Source of the DNA: Gemmatimonadaceae bacterium
Lineage (GTDB): Bacteria; Gemmatimonadota; Gemmatimonadetes; Gemmatimonadales; Gemmatimonadaceae
Direction of reading: 5' to 3'
Length of the DNA stretch: 8,758 nt
Assembly (NCBI GenBank): GCA_025357975.1
Contig: JANYKY010000518.1
Location: 1 to 8,758, forward strand
Shown here: piece after piece, positions 6,742 through 8,758 of the stretch
How positions within the stretch are numbered: the first letter of the stretch is position 1
Layout: the number at the start of each line of letters is the position of its first letter
Made by a program: the position numbers and the translations under genes
The notes under the pieces: model-generated
What the model was told of the DNA's origin: nothing
The model's database searches: none
Seen by the model: only the letters and a program-made list of their open reading frames with translations

Positions 6742-8102
6742 CGGCTACACCGTCGGATCTCCGGAGAACCCTCGGATTCACCGATCTGGTGATGGTCACA
6801 CTTGGAACGGTGATCGGCTCCGGAATTTTTCTTGTGCCAGGTGTGGTGCTTCGCGAGACGCAGGGAAGGGTGGGATTGGCGCTTTCCATCTGGGCGATTG
6901 CCGGCGTGCTCTCACTTCTCGGGGCGTTCACGTACGCCGAGCTCGGCGCAATGAAGCCGGATGCAGGCGGTCTCTACACGTACATACGCGACGCATTCGG
7001 ACCTCTGCCGGCCTTTCTATATGGTTGGGCAAGCTTTGTCGTGATCTCCAGCGGATCGGTCGCCACACTTGCCGTCGCTTTTTCAGGGTACCTCGGTCAG
7101 ATCATACCGCTCAGCCCGGTCGGCGCGAAAAGCGTGTCGTTGCTCCTGATAGTCATCATTGCGGTTGTGAACGTGTTGGGTACGCGTCGCAGCGCGACGA
7201 TGCAGAATTGGACCACTGGCGCAAAGGTGCTGGGATTGCTCGCACTGAGTGTGGCGATGCTCGCGCTTGGCCATGGCGCGAAAACCGGGGCACCGATACC
7301 GCTGCCAGTTACGACGATGTCGCTCCTTCCGGGAATCGGCATCGCAATGATCGGCGTGTTGTGGGCGTATGAAGGCTGGCAGTACGTCACTTTCTCGGCT
7401 GGAGAGACACGCGATCCCCAGCGCGTTTTTCCGCGCGCGATTGCAGTCGCAACGTTCGCCCTGATCGTTCTCTACCTGCTCGCGAATCTTGGATACCTTG
7501 CAGCACTCGGTCCGGCGGCTGCATCGAGCAGTGATCACATTGCCGCGGACGCGAGTCGTGCCGTATTGGGGCCGACCTCCGGCATTGTTATCAGCGTGCT
7601 GGTGTTGATCTCCATCTTCAGCGCAGCGAACGGGATCACCCTCACGGCCCCGCGCATGTATTTCGCGATGGCGCGTGACGGTGTGTTCTTCGAGCGGCTC
7701 GCACGCGTGCACCCCCGGTATGGAACGCCGGCTTTCGCAATCATCGCGCTGGCAATATGGTCGGCAATTCTTGCGCTCACGGGAACCTTCGAGCAGCTCC
7801 TGACCTACGTAGTCTTTGCCGGCTGGATCTTCTATGGGCTCGGCGCGATGGCGGTTTTTGTTTACCGGCGCAAGCAACCAGACGCGATCCGTCCATTTCG
7901 CACGCCAGGATATCCTATAACACCGGCTTTGTTCGTCGCATCGGCGGCTGCGCTGGTGTTGAACACGCTTATCGCGCAACCGATTCGCGGAGTGGTCGGG
8001 CTCGCTGGAGTCTTACTCGGAACGCCGGCGTTTTACATTTGGCGCGCTCGCCGCCGGGCCGCGCCCGTTGCTTCGACAGTCGAGTCCCCTGGAGAGGTCT
8101 AA
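6738..8102 (+). CDS. APC-superfamily amino-acid permease (LAT/SteT-like)
   Basis: The 454-residue protein has about 12 hydrophobic segments (TM1 about 14-34, TM2 47-66, TM3 90-117, TM4 133-148, TM5 162-178, TM6 198-214, TM7 234-257, TM8 281-302, TM9 333-350, TM10 355-376, TM11 395-412, TM12 417-434). The APC substrate-binding motif GSGIFL is at 27-32 in broken helix TM1. YAELG (66-70), DAGGLYTYIRDAFG (75-88), GETRDPQRVFPRAI (222-235) and RPFRTPGYP (385-393) are typical of the L-amino-acid transporter branch, whose characterised members exchange or take up neutral amino acids. Its ATG overlaps the M20 stop as ATGA, so it is coupled to that gene. Location is the inner membrane. The substrate is not readable from sequence; an amino acid or N-acyl amino acid handled by the two upstream enzymes is the natural guess. 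It ends one base before the S9 peptidase ATG. Confidence 0.93.
   Translation: MTATPSDLRRTLGFTDLVMVTLGTVIGSGIFLVPGVVLRETQGRVGLALSIWAIAGVLSLLGAFTYAELGAMKPDAGGLYTYIRDAFGPLPAFLYGWASFVVISSGSVATLAVAFSGYLGQIIPLSPVGAKSVSLLLIVIIAVVNVLGTRRSATMQNWTTGAKVLGLLALSVAMLALGHGAKTGAPIPLPVTTMSLLPGIGIAMIGVLWAYEGWQYVTFSAGETRDPQRVFPRAIAVATFALIVLYLLANLGYLAALGPAAASSSDHIAADASRAVLGPTSGIVISVLVLISIFSAANGITLTAPRMYFAMARDGVFFERLARVHPRYGTPAFAIIALAIWSAILALTGTFEQLLTYVVFAGWIFYGLGAMAVFVYRRKQPDAIRPFRTPGYPITPALFVASAAALVLNTLIAQPIRGVVGLAGVLLGTPAFYIWRARRRAAPVASTVESPGEV
8091..8097 (+). promoter_or_regulatory. Shine-Dalgarno of the S9 peptidase gene
   Basis: GGAGAGG lies 6 bp before ATG 8104, inside the last codons of the permease gene. 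It is the clearest Shine-Dalgarno in the window and fixes the S9 start. Confidence 0.6.
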
Positions 8103-8103
8103 G

Positions 8104-8758
8104 ATGAATATCGTGCGTCGCTACATGACTCGCGCCGCAAATGTCGCGGCATTCGTCACTGTTGCAAGCGTTCCATCGGCAGCGCAAACCAAACCGACGA
8201 TCGCGCAATTCCTCAGTCCTGCATATCCTTCCGAGCTCGTCTCCGCAAAGAAGACTGATCGCATCGCCTGGATCGTTTACGACCGAGGCCTGCGCAATAT
8301 CTACACGGCTGCTGCGCCCGATTTTCGCCCGGTACGGCTCACGAAATTTCTGGACGACGACGGGACCGTTCTCACCGACCTGAGCATCTCAGACGACGGT
8401 TCGACAGTGGTTTTCGTGCGAGGCAGCGAACCCAACCGTGAAGGTTGGATCGCGAATCCAAACAACCTCGCACTCGGGGCCGAGCGCGACATCTGGACCG
8501 CGCGCACTGATGGCGTTGGTGCGTGGCGCCTCGCAGAGGGCGGCGAGCCGACGATGTCCCCCGACGGTCGCACCGTGGTTTTTGTAAAGGAAGGACAGAT
8601 CTACAGCGTGCACACCGCTCACCACGGCGGGCCCAAGCCAAGTGATCACGACGCCGAGTTGATGATCAAGGCTTGGGGGAAAAACGGCGGGCCACGCTGG
8701 TCGCCAACGGGAGACAGGCTGGCGTTCGTCAGCACACGCGAAAATCACGCGTTGATCG
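8104..8758 (+). CDS. Secreted S9 family peptidase (propeller part), 3' end outside window
   Basis: The frame is open from ATG 8104 to the window edge (218 codons). An N-terminal signal peptide with a basic start and a hydrophobic core (about 1-27, ending near VPSAA before Q28) is followed by a beta-propeller of the prolyl-oligopeptidase/DPP type: AYPSELVSAKKTDRIAWIVY, ARNIY-like blade (LRNIYTAAAPDF), SISDDGSTVVFVRG, DIWTARTDG, MSPDGRTVVFVKEGQIY and WSPTGDRLAFVS. Such proteins normally carry an alpha/beta-hydrolase domain with Ser-Asp-His at the C-terminus, which would lie beyond 8758 and cannot be checked here. A TolB-like propeller without protease domain is the main alternative. It follows the permease by one base with a good Shine-Dalgarno, so it is the fourth gene of the racemase operon, and it would supply peptides or amino acids from outside the cytoplasm. 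Confidence 0.85.
   Translation, partial: MNIVRRYMTRAANVAAFVTVASVPSAAQTKPTIAQFLSPAYPSELVSAKKTDRIAWIVYDRGLRNIYTAAAPDFRPVRLTKFLDDDGTVLTDLSISDDGSTVVFVRGSEPNREGWIANPNNLALGAERDIWTARTDGVGAWRLAEGGEPTMSPDGRTVVFVKEGQIYSVHTAHHGGPKPSDHDAELMIKAWGKNGGPRWSPTGDRLAFVSTRENHALI

Noticed and set aside
7083..7979. Long minus-strand open frame opposite the permease
   Set aside because: Its composition is low-complexity Arg/His/Cys-rich with no domain, and the plus strand encodes an intact 12-TM permease.

Overview
This is a GC-rich, gene-dense bacterial window with about seven genes. It looks like soil or aquatic Gemmatimonadota or Acidobacteriota DNA: secreted tricorn-type and S9 beta-propeller peptidases sit beside a stand-alone four-helix-bundle (IVP-type) gene, and few starts have a good Shine-Dalgarno. 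The taxonomic guess is inference only; there is no rRNA or marker gene here.

Layout. Minus strand, reading leftwards from about 4.15 kb: a GntR/FCD regulator (4153-3323), a small four-helix-bundle protein (3115-2741) lying between two short-repeat arrays, and a large tricorn-like S41 peptidase (2579 to beyond base 1). The tricorn frame is open for 859 codons and runs off the left edge before its catalytic C2 domain. Plus strand, reading rightwards from 4373: an enolase-superfamily N-succinylamino-acid racemase / OSBS-type enzyme (4373-5515), an M20 amidohydrolase (5512-6741), an APC amino-acid permease (6738-8102) and the N-terminal part of a secreted S9 peptidase (8104 to beyond 8758). These four are packed with 4-nt overlaps or a 1-nt gap, so they are almost certainly one operon, divergent from the GntR gene.

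How the parts could work together (inference). Two exported propeller peptidases would degrade extracytoplasmic protein or peptides. The permease would import the amino acids. The racemase plus deacylase would form the last two steps of a pathway that turns N-acyl-D-amino acids into free L-amino acids. The GntR protein would sense a product. A shared bipartite motif, TGGTATAC-N5-TGGT, occurs both in the regulator/racemase divergent promoter (4266-4282) and just upstream of the tricorn gene (2610-2626). This suggests that one regulator controls both units.

The least explained structure is the four-helix-bundle cassette at 2690-3284. The gene is bracketed by arrays built from the same 6- and 7-bp modules in inverted orientation, including a perfect 14-bp inverted repeat. 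It sits between the regulator and its presumed tricorn target and looks like an inserted element.
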